A stretch of DNA of 64,000 bases, taken from assembly GCF_000218685.1 (NCBI RefSeq), contig NW_006763290.1, positions 3,374,908-3,438,907 on the forward strand. Reading direction: 5' to 3'. Every line of letters starts with the position of its first letter. The first letter of the stretch is position 1. Position numbers and translations under genes: made by a program. The DNA is from Serpula lacrymans var. lacrymans S7.9. Taxonomy: Eukaryota > Basidiomycota > Agaricomycetes > Boletales > Serpulaceae. The notes beneath the pieces were generated by a model, which saw only the letters and a program-made list of their open reading frames with translations, did not search any database and was not told where the DNA came from. Shown piece by piece: positions 34,865 through 44,141 of this stretch.

Positions 34865-35259
34865 TGTTACAACCAAAGTTTTTATACTCTGGTGCACAGA
34901 AAAAACAAGCAGAGAGGAGTGAGTGAGAGAGTGGATAAACTCCCTTAGGTTTAGGACCAGGTTAGTTGTGGGTAAACAACAGAAGAACTCGCTGAGGAGT
35001 CTCCTTGATCTATTGGGGTTTATATACATCTACAGACTGTTTGTACATGTGTATTATACAGTTGATGAAGGCAGTGGCTGATGATGTCATATGGCACAGC
35101 CTATGTGACCAGCTCCACTCCGTGAGACTTGTAGCTAAAAATAAAAGGAAAATAGTTTAGCATGAGAAAGTGGAGTTTGAACAAGGGGAAAGTGCAGCAT
35201 GGCACAATTGTGTGAAAACTAAAAGAAAAAGTTAAATCAGAGAATTGTGTATCGTAATA
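34865..35259 (-). repeat. Solo LTR, Gypsy family A (diverged)
   Basis: In reverse complement it runs from about TATTACGATACACAATTC to GGTTGTAACA, with the boxes gaggagtctccttg, tggggtttatatac and ggctgatgatgtcat seen directly on this strand. The flanks aagcg and gtact do not match, and internal identity to the reference LTR is lower than for the other copies. Confidence 0.82.
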
Positions 35260-35638
35260 GTACTGCTTTCTCCAGGTGATCTTTATCTTTAGGAACAGGT
35301 CACAGAGAAAATGTTACTTTTGCCTTTTTGAGTTCATTGAGATTGAACTGATAAAATGTTTAATCAGATCATTATATGTATAGACAAGTGAAGCTTACTA
35401 GTCTCAGGGTCTTCAGACTGAAGTATGGACACGTGTGATCAAAGGACGCGCTGAAGTCAAGGAGGGCGAAGAACCTCATAAAGAATAGGTTGCCTGTCTT
35501 TGTGACCCAATAATCTGGCATAGTTATCCTTGTAGAGCACCCTGGGGTTGTTAACATTGACAATATTGCTGAGGTGGGCAGGGTAACAGCAATTTATGAC
35601 CTACACACATTAACAAGTGCAAGATTTAAGGGAGAGAG

Positions 35639-35958
35639 TATTAAGAACAAAGCTTGAAGGAAGTGTCTAGCCACTTGCTGAGAGCAATCAGGGACTGAAA
35701 CTAGAGTCCAATGTGAGTAACTTTATTATTAGAGAGTATGACAGGTATACAGTACCTAGAGTCCAATGTGAGTAACTAGAGAATAGGAAGCATTGGACTC
35801 TGCAGTACTGTCCGAAGTTTTGTAAACAAAGGTAAACAAAGCAGCCATAAAGGCGAAATAATAGAGAACACAATCAATAGTGAATGATAGAAGAATAGAT
35901 AGAGAAAGGAATGAAAATATATAGGTAGCACAAAGGTGCAGAATCACCAAAACTAACA
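35639..35958 (-). repeat. Solo LTR, Copia-1, TSD GAGAG
   Basis: The 320 bp match the Copia-1 LTRs (38075-38394, 43822-44141) in reverse complement, with ends TGTTAGTTTTGG and GTTCTTAATA. The perfect 5-bp repeat GAGAG flanks it (35634-35638 and 35959-35963), as expected after LTR-LTR recombination of a full insertion. Confidence 0.95.
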
Positions 35959-36272
35959 GAGAGGGCTGTAGGGCTTGTCATTTTCAGCACTATATGTTTG
36001 TTATCAGATTTGGGCGCAGGAGGTGTGCTGGGCTTCTCAATAGTGGGTAGAGGCTCGGGGGAAATTGAGTGAGTTGTGGTGAGACTTAATGTTGGGGAAG
36101 GAAAGGAAGAGAATAATGTCATACTGTACAGAGGAGACCAAAGATTCAGCAATAAAATTGTTAGAGGCAGATTGGAAGCTGCAATGCAGTGAAAATAATA
36201 ATATCAATACAGTCTTAAATATTGTAAATGAAACATACCAGCTAAGGACCCCTGATAGAGATAGCAATATAA

Positions 36273-37126
36273 TCAACTTTTCTGAGTGTACACGTAAAGG
36301 TACATGAGGTGATTTTTGGACACCAGAAGAGCTGATTGTAATTTGTCTTCCCCCATTGAGGACAGTGACACATTATGGACCAGTTTGCCTGTGTTCACTT
36401 GTCCATTGTAATACCAGATGTCCCCATCAGCAGACATCAACTGCGCAGTAAAATAGTAGCCCCCTGTATACACTATATCTCTAGCAATGTTGAATAGGGA
36501 TTGAGTCTTTAGATTCTCAGGAGAAAAAGCCAGTTGCTTATATGAATCAAACAGCAAAACACCAGGTCGTTTATGACCTTACAATCATGTTTTTGTTCTT
36601 GACTTGCATCAATGTAAAGGCAAAAAAACACCATGAATACACACACTGTTATAAAAACAACACCAATCAGTCAAGGACCAGCGATATCCTGAGAACAATT
36701 CCACTAGACAAATAGACTCAGCTGAAGTGGTGTCATCTACTTGTTGTAAAATGGATGTCGGATGAAATTTGAGGCTTGAACTGTCATGAGGAAATTCACT
36801 ACTACCACTTTCAGAAATGAAAAGTTTATTGCCTTCAGTGGTGTTACACAATTCATCTTCTTTGATTACATCCAACCAAGTTTCCTGTGAGATATCCATC
36901 TTGATTTTTTTCTGTGGTCGCAGGCAGTATTGACCCGTTTGAGATTCTTCCTTGGCAAAGTATTTATCAAATCATGGTTATCCGAGAATCTTGCTGGGAA
37001 TGGAAAAAATTTCAATAAAAACTTGGACTCTGCATCAGGTACAAAAACAAGATTACCTTTTTTAAAACTGTGCACAATATACGTGTTATGCTCAATAACT
37101 TCAAATTTACGAATTTCCTGTAACAA
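36273..37126 (-). CDS. Unknown protein with a C-terminal cysteine-protease-like segment, partial model
   Basis: Minus-strand exons appear to encode VFVPDAESKFLLKFFPFPAR (near 37050), DEPSE-rich linker sequence (36899-36609) and a C-terminal piece with IARDIVYTGGYYFTAQLM, DGDIWYYNGQVN and MYLYVYTQKS, ending at 36273. The pattern gGyHFTa...dG.WyynG resembles the His/Asp end of C48/ubiquitin-hydrolase-like domains found in Agaricomycete genomes; this is a weak similarity from memory. Exon borders are not established, and the N-terminus is unknown. Confidence 0.33.
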
Positions 37127-37688
37127 ATCAATGTAGGTTTATTTAATTGATCAATAGTGACTGGCTGTGTGATGCTCAAGCCCTTACATGTGCATGCTTG
37201 TGATACGGTACAAACGCCCCAAAGCCTCCTTTGTGCAGGTTAACCAGGACAAAGTTGAGAGTTTTACCTTGATATAAATGTCTTGTTACTGCAAAGGTAG
37301 GCTGGATAGGTAATCAATAATGTGTCACTCAAATCCTCAAGTTGTCAGTTTTTTCGACACCATAAGGTTCTTGGGGTAATAATGTGACAAATGACCAGGA
37401 GACAGGTATGATTGGGAAGCAAGCAGGTGGCAAACCAGGTATTTTGCATACATAAAATCACAGGCATACCGATGAACAGTACTACAAAACCTGGCAACAA
37501 TCTGCTTGAAGTCAAAGAAGAAATGTCTGAGCCGTGCCTTCAAGAACAGTGCCTATCAGAGTGCCCAAGGTGCCTCCGTGGCACTCTGGGTCACTGGACC
37601 ACGTATATGGTACTTGAAACAGCACTATGTCTGAGTAATCACATGACAAAACCGGATAAACCCGGTCTCTGCTGAAGCAGCCATTGTT

Positions 37689-37760
37689 CTCCATGGAGCA
37701 TAGCCACCACTCCATGGAGTAACCATTGTTCTCCTAGGAGCACAATTGTACTCCTAGGAG
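37689..37760. promoter_or_regulatory. Array of four phased 10-bp palindromes in the Copia-2 LTR
   Basis: CTCCATGGAG occurs at 37689-37698 and 37710-37719, and CTCCTAGGAG at 37731-37740 and 37751-37760. The starts are 21, 21 and 20 bp apart, about two helical turns, and the array ends about 30 bp before the TATA box. The layout suits a multi-site binding array for a dimeric regulator; no binding protein can be named. Confidence 0.55.
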
Positions 37761-37827
37761 TCATTATACTATAGTGAGTAGCACCTCCGGCTATAAGTAG
37801 TAGGGGGTTTAGTATAGAAATACCTCA

Positions 37828-37977
37828 GTCGTTTCTATAGCCTCTTGGGCAGCGGCTGAGGTATGTTACATTACATTTATTAGAGATCACCTTAAACTAA
37901 CATCCATTGTAGTTTCACATAGGTAAATAATAAAGTCGTTTCTATAGCCTCTTGGGCAGCGGCTGAGTTTCACATAG
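37828..37977 (+). repeat. Direct duplication in which the second copy lacks a 52-bp intron
   Basis: The 33-bp segment 37828-37860 (GTCGTTTCTATAG...GGCTGAG) recurs exactly at 37935-37967. After the first copy come 52 bp (37861-37912) with an ideal fungal intron layout: GTATGT start, ACTAAC branch site, TGTAG end. Then comes TTTCACATAG. After the second copy TTTCACATAG (37968-37977) follows at once. The first copy then reads GTAAATAATAAA, containing a poly(A) signal, before the second begins. Confidence 0.75.
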
Positions 37978-37985
37978 TTTTATTA

Positions 37986-37999
37986 GGTTATGAGCCCTG
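37986..37999 (+). promoter_or_regulatory. Copia-2 primer binding site (half-tRNA-iMet type)
   Basis: GGTTATGAGCCCTG directly follows the LTR. It is complementary to CAGGGCUCAUAACC, the anticodon arm of initiator tRNA-Met. Copia-type elements are known to be primed by a fragment of this tRNA cut in the anticodon loop. Confidence 0.75.
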
Positions 38000-38074
38000 G
38001 TGTGCAAAAGCTACGCAGGAGATAATTATTATTTGAAATGGCAACCTCGGAACCATGACCACAGCACATGATAC

Positions 38075-38394
38075 TGTTAGTTTTGGTGATTCTGCACCTT
38101 TGTGCTACCTATATATTTTCATTCCTTTCTCTATCTATTCTTCTATCATTCACTATTGATTGTGTTCTCTATTATTTCGCCTTTGTGGCTGCTTTGTTTA
38201 CCTTTGTTTACAAAACTTCGGACAGTATTGCAGAGTCCAATGCTTCCTATTCTCTAGTTACTCACATTGGACTCTAGGTACTGTATACCTGTCATACTCT
38301 CTAATAATATAGTTACTCACATTGGACTCTAGTTCCAGTCCCTGATTACTCTCAGCAAGTGGCTAGACACTTCCTTCAAGCTTTGTTCTTAATA
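38075..38394 (+). repeat. 5' LTR of Copia-1
   Basis: TGTTAGTTTTGGTGATTCTG to GTTCTTAATA, 320 bp, with a TATA-like ctatatatttt near 38106 and an internal repeated word agttactcacattggactct (38255 and 38312 areas). The LTR ends in TA rather than CA. Confidence 0.95.
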
Positions 38395-38408
38395 GGTTAT
38401 GAGCCCTG
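38395..38408 (+). promoter_or_regulatory. Copia-1 primer binding site (half-tRNA-iMet type)
   Basis: GGTTATGAGCCCTG lies directly after the LTR and is identical to the Copia-2 site, complementary to the initiator tRNA-Met anticodon arm. Confidence 0.78.
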
Positions 38409-39559
38409 TGCTCTAGCCATCTTCCTGACCTCATATCTCACCATCCAAGCGTCCTACTGCTTATCCATCGTAACCATCGTCTTCTGGGACTCTTATTATC
38501 TCATCCATCACCTCAGATTACTCTGATCTCATCTTGATCTCCAACAACAACTCCTTGTTGCAAGTTACCCCCATTTCGGACGCTTTTTTGGTCTTATCTG
38601 CACCATATCTCGCCCAATCCTTATCTGATCGTCCTGTAACTTCTACCATCGTCTTCTACGGCCTAAATAACACTAGGAGACCTGTCAGAGCGGTTGGATT
38701 TGAGCTGGATCTTTCTGTGAGCCTTCATCATCATTTGATCACCTTTTGGCCCCCTATTCCATATCTCCACATCCTGTGCTCGGATCTTGGCCCTATTTGA
38801 GCCATCTACTACCCTATACTATTGCACTTTACACCGTCAATTTAGGGGAAATCCATCCACTCCATCATCTTCTGTGAAGTTCGCATTTTTGGCACTTTCA
38901 CCCCTATTGGACTCCTATTGCATATCTCCACATCCTGTGCTTCACTTCTTGTGATATTTGGGCCATCTATTACTCTATAAAGACGTTCCCTATACCTCTG
39001 ATTTGGTGGCAATCCATCCATCTTATCTGTCTCTGCATCAATTTCGACTTTTTGCCTATTTTTCGCTTTTTGGCATATCTGGTGTGTGCATAAAGCTCCA
39101 ATCTTCTCTACTCTGTCCATTATCAGATAGAACAAGCCTATAGACTGTGAAGCTCGCCTGCATTGCCTCAGTTTGCTCTTGCACAGAGCCTCTCTCAGTC
39201 TGCGGTGTTTGGGGAGCTTAAGTCACTTTGTTGACTCATATACAAGCCCTATTAACCAACACTGTCTCGAGGCGATTTCTCTGTTAATATCAGTGTGGAA
39301 TTGAAAGGGGAACACAGGCGTAACCCTGTAGCAGCACTAGGAAGCCTTAGCACCCTCCTGGATCGCTTTTGGACACTTTTTGGACCCTATTTGGACCTAT
39401 CCTTGCGCTTTCTGACCCTCTCCATATCCTCTCTCTACCGCCTCACCATCTTATCTGCTCGCCTCCTACTGTTGCCCATTGTCTTTGCCACTATTTCATC
39501 GCCTATAGCCGTCTCCTACATCATTTATCATTGCTCTATTGTCTTATACAACACCCATC
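38409..39559 (+). other. Copia-1 untranslated leader
   Basis: About 1.15 kb without a coding frame. The words atatctccacatcctgtgct occur at 38761 and 38922 with similar surroundings (ggccatctactac, ggccatctattac), so the leader contains a 161-bp imperfect direct repeat. The stretch is rich in C and T. Packaging or translation signals may lie here, but none is recognised. Confidence 0.6.
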
Positions 39560-42500
39560 ATGTCTGACTCTGATCCCAAGTTCCATCCCTTATCTGGCAC
39601 TAACTACCCCCAGTGGAGTGGTGAAATGCAAGCTTGGTTGATGACCAAGGGACTGTGGAGGCTCATCTCTGGCGCTGAAAAGTGTCCTGGGACTGACGCT
39701 GAAGCAATAGAGAAATGGGAGTTGAGAGCTGAAAAGGCTGCTGGTGTATTACATCTCAATGTCACCAAAGAGCAGCGCATCCATCTTGATGGCATCATTG
39801 ATGATCCTGTCAAGATCTGGGAGTAACTGGCAATTGTGCACGTCTCTAAGAAGCCTGGGACGAGATTTAATGCCTATGACAACTTCTTCTCTATCAGAAA
39901 GAAGGAGGACGAGTCCCTGCAGTCTCTCATGACCAGAATTGATGAAGGCATGTGTCAGACTCAAAATCTTCGTCCTACTGGCTTCTCATTGTCTGAATTG
40001 GACGATGAATTGACATGCATGGCCATGATTAGGGCGCTTCCTGATCAATATGCCCACTTCACTTCATCTCTACTACTTCTGGGCACCTTGGACAAGACCC
40101 AGCTCAGGGATGCTTTCCTTGCTGAAGAGGTCAATCGCCGTCATCGTGCTGAAGTCGATTCTGCCTTGCATTCTTCGTCTACCACTGCCAATAGCACCTG
40201 CACCCATCCTAACTGCCATCATTGCAACCAATCCACCACCTCTACTCGCGTTCAGTGTGATTTCTGTGGTTTACTTGGTCATACCCAAGACAAATGCCAC
40301 AGGTACATTGCTAGTCGCCAACAGGCAGTGGAGGGCGCTAAGAATCGCTACAAGCGTGGCAATAAGGCTCAGGCAGGCCCCAGCAACTCTCAGAATACCT
40401 CTCAGCAGCCCAAATCTTCGCCCAACAATGCCAATTCATCTACTGTGGTCACTGAATCAGCTGGAAATGCAAGTCTTCGTTCCATTCATCCCTCTGATCC
40501 TCATTGCCCTCTCCAACTTGATGCTGACGTTGATTGGAATGCAGACACAGGCGCCACTTCTCATATGACACCTCATCGTCATTGGGTGCACCACTATACC
40601 CCATATCGTGTGCCAATCAAGCTGGCTGATCACACTGTTGTCTATTCAGCTGGTGTTGGTACTGTGGTGTTTAATCCTGTGATGAATGGCAAAGTGGCTA
40701 GGGCTGTGGAATTCTCTAGAGTGCTCCATGTACCAGATCTTCGAAATAATCTCCTCTCAGTCTTGTATTTAACTCGTCAAAGTGGTTTCAATGTCACTAT
40801 TTCGTCTCATTCCATGTCCTTTATGCGTGACAACACTCTCTTGTTCACTGCAACTATCAATGACAACAATGCAGCATTCCTTGATGGATCTACTGCTGCT
40901 TGTGTTGAATTGGGACATTTTACTGCGACTATACCACTTGATTTGATGCTCTGGCATCGCAGATTGGCTCACCACCATCATGCTGATGTCAAGAGACTGA
41001 TACAGAGAGATCTGGTCACTGGGCTTACACTGGAATCCAAGGCTGCTCCTGATCCTGTCTGTGAACCGTGCTTGTCTGGCAAGATGCATGCCAATCCATT
41101 CCCCTCATCTGATACTCGCTCTGCTCATCCTTTGGACCTCATCCATTCTGATGTACACCAAGTCTCTTCCCCCACATTCTCTGGTTATCGCTACTGGGTC
41201 ACCTTCATTGACGATCACAGTTGATTCCGTGTTGTTGTGCCTCTCAAGGCCAAGTCAGATGTCTTTGATGCTTTCAAGAGATTCAAGGCTTATGCTGAGA
41301 CTCAATTGGAGCGTAAAATCAAGGCTCTGCACGATGACAAAGGGGGAGAGTACATGTCCAAGGAATTTGAGCAATTCACAGATGACCATGGGATTGTCAG
41401 ACAGCATACCACCAGGAATCGTCCTCAGCAGAATGGTGTGGCAGAGCGAGCAAACAGACTTCTGACTGAGCGTATTACTGCCATGTTATCAGAATCTGCA
41501 TTGCCTAACAGCTTCTGGGGTGAATGTCTGTCCGCTTTGGTGCATGTCTGGAACAGGTGTCCCACTGATGCAGTGGCCCATGCCACTCCATTTGAGTTGT
41601 GGTATGGACACAAGCCTGACATGTCTCACCTTCGCGTTTGGGGCTGCACTGCCTATGTGCATGTGCAAAAGGACAAAAGAGGCGTCTTTGGCTCTCATAT
41701 GGAGAAATGTGTGTTCATTGGTTACCCTGAGGGATACAAGGGATGGAAATTCTACAATCCTACCACCAAGCACACTGTTATCTCTGAGAGAGCTGATTTT
41801 GATGAGCGCTACTTCCCTGGCTTGAAGAGGTCTTCTGACAATGTCCCACCTCCACCTCCCACTCCACCTTCGCTATCCATACCATTGGGCCTGATTGAGG
41901 ATGTCCCTGCACCAGGTCCAGGGGGAGATATGGGCCCACCAGCTGCGCTTCAGCAGCCTCAACCATTGCCTGACAATGGGCCTCATTTGGACCTTGATGC
42001 AAAACCACCTGTGAATCAACCTCCTGAGCTTCCAAATCACCCTCCTCATTGCTCACCTTCTCCTGACTTGCCTATTGCACTGAGACGCCCTGTAAGGGCT
42101 AGGAGACCACCTAGACCATGGTGGCTTCAACACAGACAACCTACTCCTGCCATTGAGAGTGATGACAGTGATTCTGAGGCAGTTGATGATGAAGTGGCAC
42201 ACTTTGGAGACTCTGCTAAGCCTAGGTCATTTGCAGATGCAATGAAGCGTCCTGATGCAGATAAATGGAGAGAGGCAGCCATGGAAGAGCTTCAAGGTCA
42301 TGAGCGCAATGGTACTTGGTCACTAGTGGAACTACCTCCTGGAGTCAAGGCTATTGGTGGCAAATGGGTCTTCAAGATCAAGCGCAACTCAGATGGCACT
42401 GTTGAGCGCTACAAGGCCAGATATGTGGCCAAAGGTTATAACCAGCGCCCTGGCTTTGATTTCCTCGAAATATTTGCACCTACTGTCCGCATATCATCCA

Positions 42501-43792
42501 TCAGAGTTGTCCTTGCCATTGCAGCCATCCACAACCTCCATTTGCGCTCCATTGACATTTCCCATGCATTCCTGAATGGAGTCATGGATGTCAAGGTCTA
42601 CATGCATCAGCCAGAGGGATTCCATCAGGGTCCTCGCAATCTTGTTTGCCAATTGGACAAGGCCATCTATGGGACAAAGCAGGGAGGCAGAATGTGGAAC
42701 CAGAAGATGCACACTGTGCTTGAAAAACTCGGATTCAAGTGTACTTATTCAGACTCTGCCATCTATGTCTTTAACAGAGCTGATGTGCGCATTATCCTGC
42801 CTGTCTTTGTTGATGACATGACACTGGCATCCACTTCTACTTCTGCACTTGACCAAGCTGTCAAGGACCTCTCCCTGCACTTTAAGCTTCGTGATCTTGG
42901 CCCTACTTCTTACCTACTTGGCATTTCCATCACTAGAGACCTAAGTAATCGCACCATCTCCCTCTCCCAACATCAGTACACTCTGGACATTCTGGAGCGC
43001 TTTGGCATGAAGGACTGCAAGCCTGTGTCCACTCCCATGGATCCTGGTTTGCGCCTCACCAAGGACATGTCTCCCAAAACATCCAGTGATGCTGCTTTGA
43101 TGAAGGACATTCCCTACCTTGCTGCTGTTGGTGCTCTGATGTATCTGGCCACTACAACTCGTCCTGACATTGCCTACACTGTTGGAGTCCTTGCCAGATA
43201 TAACTCTAATCCTGGTCTTACTCACTGGAGCGCTGTCAAGCACTTGTTCCGCTACTTGCAAGGCACCCTTGATCATTCCCTTGTCCTTGGTCCTGATCCT
43301 AATTCCAATGAACTCTTCACCACTTTCTCTGATGCTGATCATGGTGGTGACAAGGACTCTGGTCGTTCTACTGGTGCCTATATTGTCAAGATGGGATCTG
43401 GTGCTGTCTCCTGGAGCTCCAAGCTTCAGAACATTATTGCTCTGTCCACCACTGAAGCAGAATACATTGCTGCTGTTGAGGCTGGCAAAGAGATTTGCTG
43501 GATGCAAAATTTGTTGAAGGAAATGGGCTATCCTATCACCTCTCCTTCCACCCTTCATATTGACAACCAATCTGCCATCTCTGTATCCAAGAACCCTGAG
43601 CACCATGATCGGATGAAACACCTTGATCTGCGATGGCATTGGTTGAGAGATGTTGTTGACTCTGGGCAGATTGCTCCTACCTTTGTTCCCACTGCTGAAA
43701 TGCCTGAAGACTTGTTGACCAAGGCTCTTGCCAAGCCTAAAGTGGAAGTGTTCAGGAAGATGATGGGACTTATTAGATCAGGGGGGAGCTGA
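39560..43792 (+). pseudogene. Copia-1 Gag-Pol polyprotein with two in-frame stops
   Basis: The frame starts MSDSDPKFHPLSGTNYPQW and stays the same for 1411 codons, broken by TAA at 39824 (IWE-stop-LAIVH) and TGA at 41222 (DDHS-stop-FRVV). Gag (about residues 1-220) is followed by a zinc knuckle CDFCGLLGHTQDKCH, a protease WNADTGATSHM, and a GAG-pre-integrase domain LMLWHRRLAHHH with CEPCLSGKM. The integrase core has HSDVHQVSSP, DDKGGEYMSKEF and RPQQNGVAERANR. The RT contains DISHAFLNGVMDVKVYMHQP, KAIYGTKQGGRMWN and the active site LPVFVDDMTLAS with both Asp residues. RNase H is FSDADHGGDKDSGRSTGAY with LSTTEAEYIAAVEAGKEI. All enzyme motifs are intact apart from the two stops; the TGA is a likely CGA change. 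Confidence 0.93.
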
Positions 43793-43821
43793 TGCTTGGG
43801 AGGTGCAGCATCAGGGGGGAG
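43777..43821 (+). other. Duplicated polypurine tract of Copia-1
   Basis: ATCAGGGGGGAG occurs at 43777-43788, overlapping the last codons, and again at 43810-43821, touching the 3' LTR. The second should be the plus-strand primer. The first may be a relic of a duplication of 33 bp. Confidence 0.7.
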
Positions 43822-44141
43822 TGTTAGTTTTGGTGATTCTGCACCTTTATGCTACCTATATATTTTCATTCCTTTCTCTATCTATTCTTCTATCATTCAC
43901 TATTGATTGTGTTCTCTATTATTTTGCCTTTGTGGCTGCTTTGTTTACCTTTGTTTACAAAACTTCGGACAGTACTGCAGAGTCCAATGCTTCCTATTCT
44001 CTAGTTACTCACATTGGACTCTAGGTACTGTATACCTGTCATACTCTCTAATAATACAGTTACTCACATTGGACTCTAGTTCCAGTCCCTGATTGCTCTC
44101 AGCAAGTGGCTAGACACTTCCTTCAAGCTTTGTTCTTAATA
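43822..44141 (+). repeat. 3' LTR of Copia-1
   Basis: 320 bp, TGTTAGTTTTGG to GTTCTTAATA. It differs from the 5' LTR at about five sites (for example cctttatgc against cctttgtgc, and ttttgcc against ttcgcc). Confidence 0.95.

Larger units (their letters stand above)
37525..37985 (+). repeat. 5' LTR of Copia-2, with duplicated transcript-start segment
   Basis: The left end TGTCTGAGCCGTGCCTTCAA matches the 3' remnant at 47702 (TGTTAGATGAGCTGTGCCTT), and about 120 bp are shared. A TATA box (ctataagtag) is at 37791, so the transcript should start near 37828. The LTR ends at 37985, just before a primer binding site. Four palindromes lie upstream of the TATA box, and a segment starting at 37828 is duplicated at 37935; both are described as separate entries. 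Confidence 0.72.
38075..44141 (+). mobile_element. Copia-1, complete Ty1/Copia element, TSD GATAC
   Basis: Two 320-bp LTRs (38075-38394 and 43822-44141) bound a 6067-bp element flanked by perfect GATAC repeats (38070-38074 and 44142-44146). I count about five differences between the LTRs, all transitions, so the insertion is fairly recent. It lies within the gag of Copia-2. A long leader (38395-39559) precedes one polyprotein frame with two in-frame stops. Confidence 0.97.

Noticed and set aside
36089..36307. Plus-strand open frame over 36089-36307
   Set aside because: It is antisense to a more protein-like minus-strand exon and shows no motif.
37525..37985. Tandem repeats in the Copia-2 LTR considered as a CRISPR or satellite array
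   Set aside because: Only two copies of the 33-bp unit and four short dyads, all inside an LTR of a eukaryotic retroelement.
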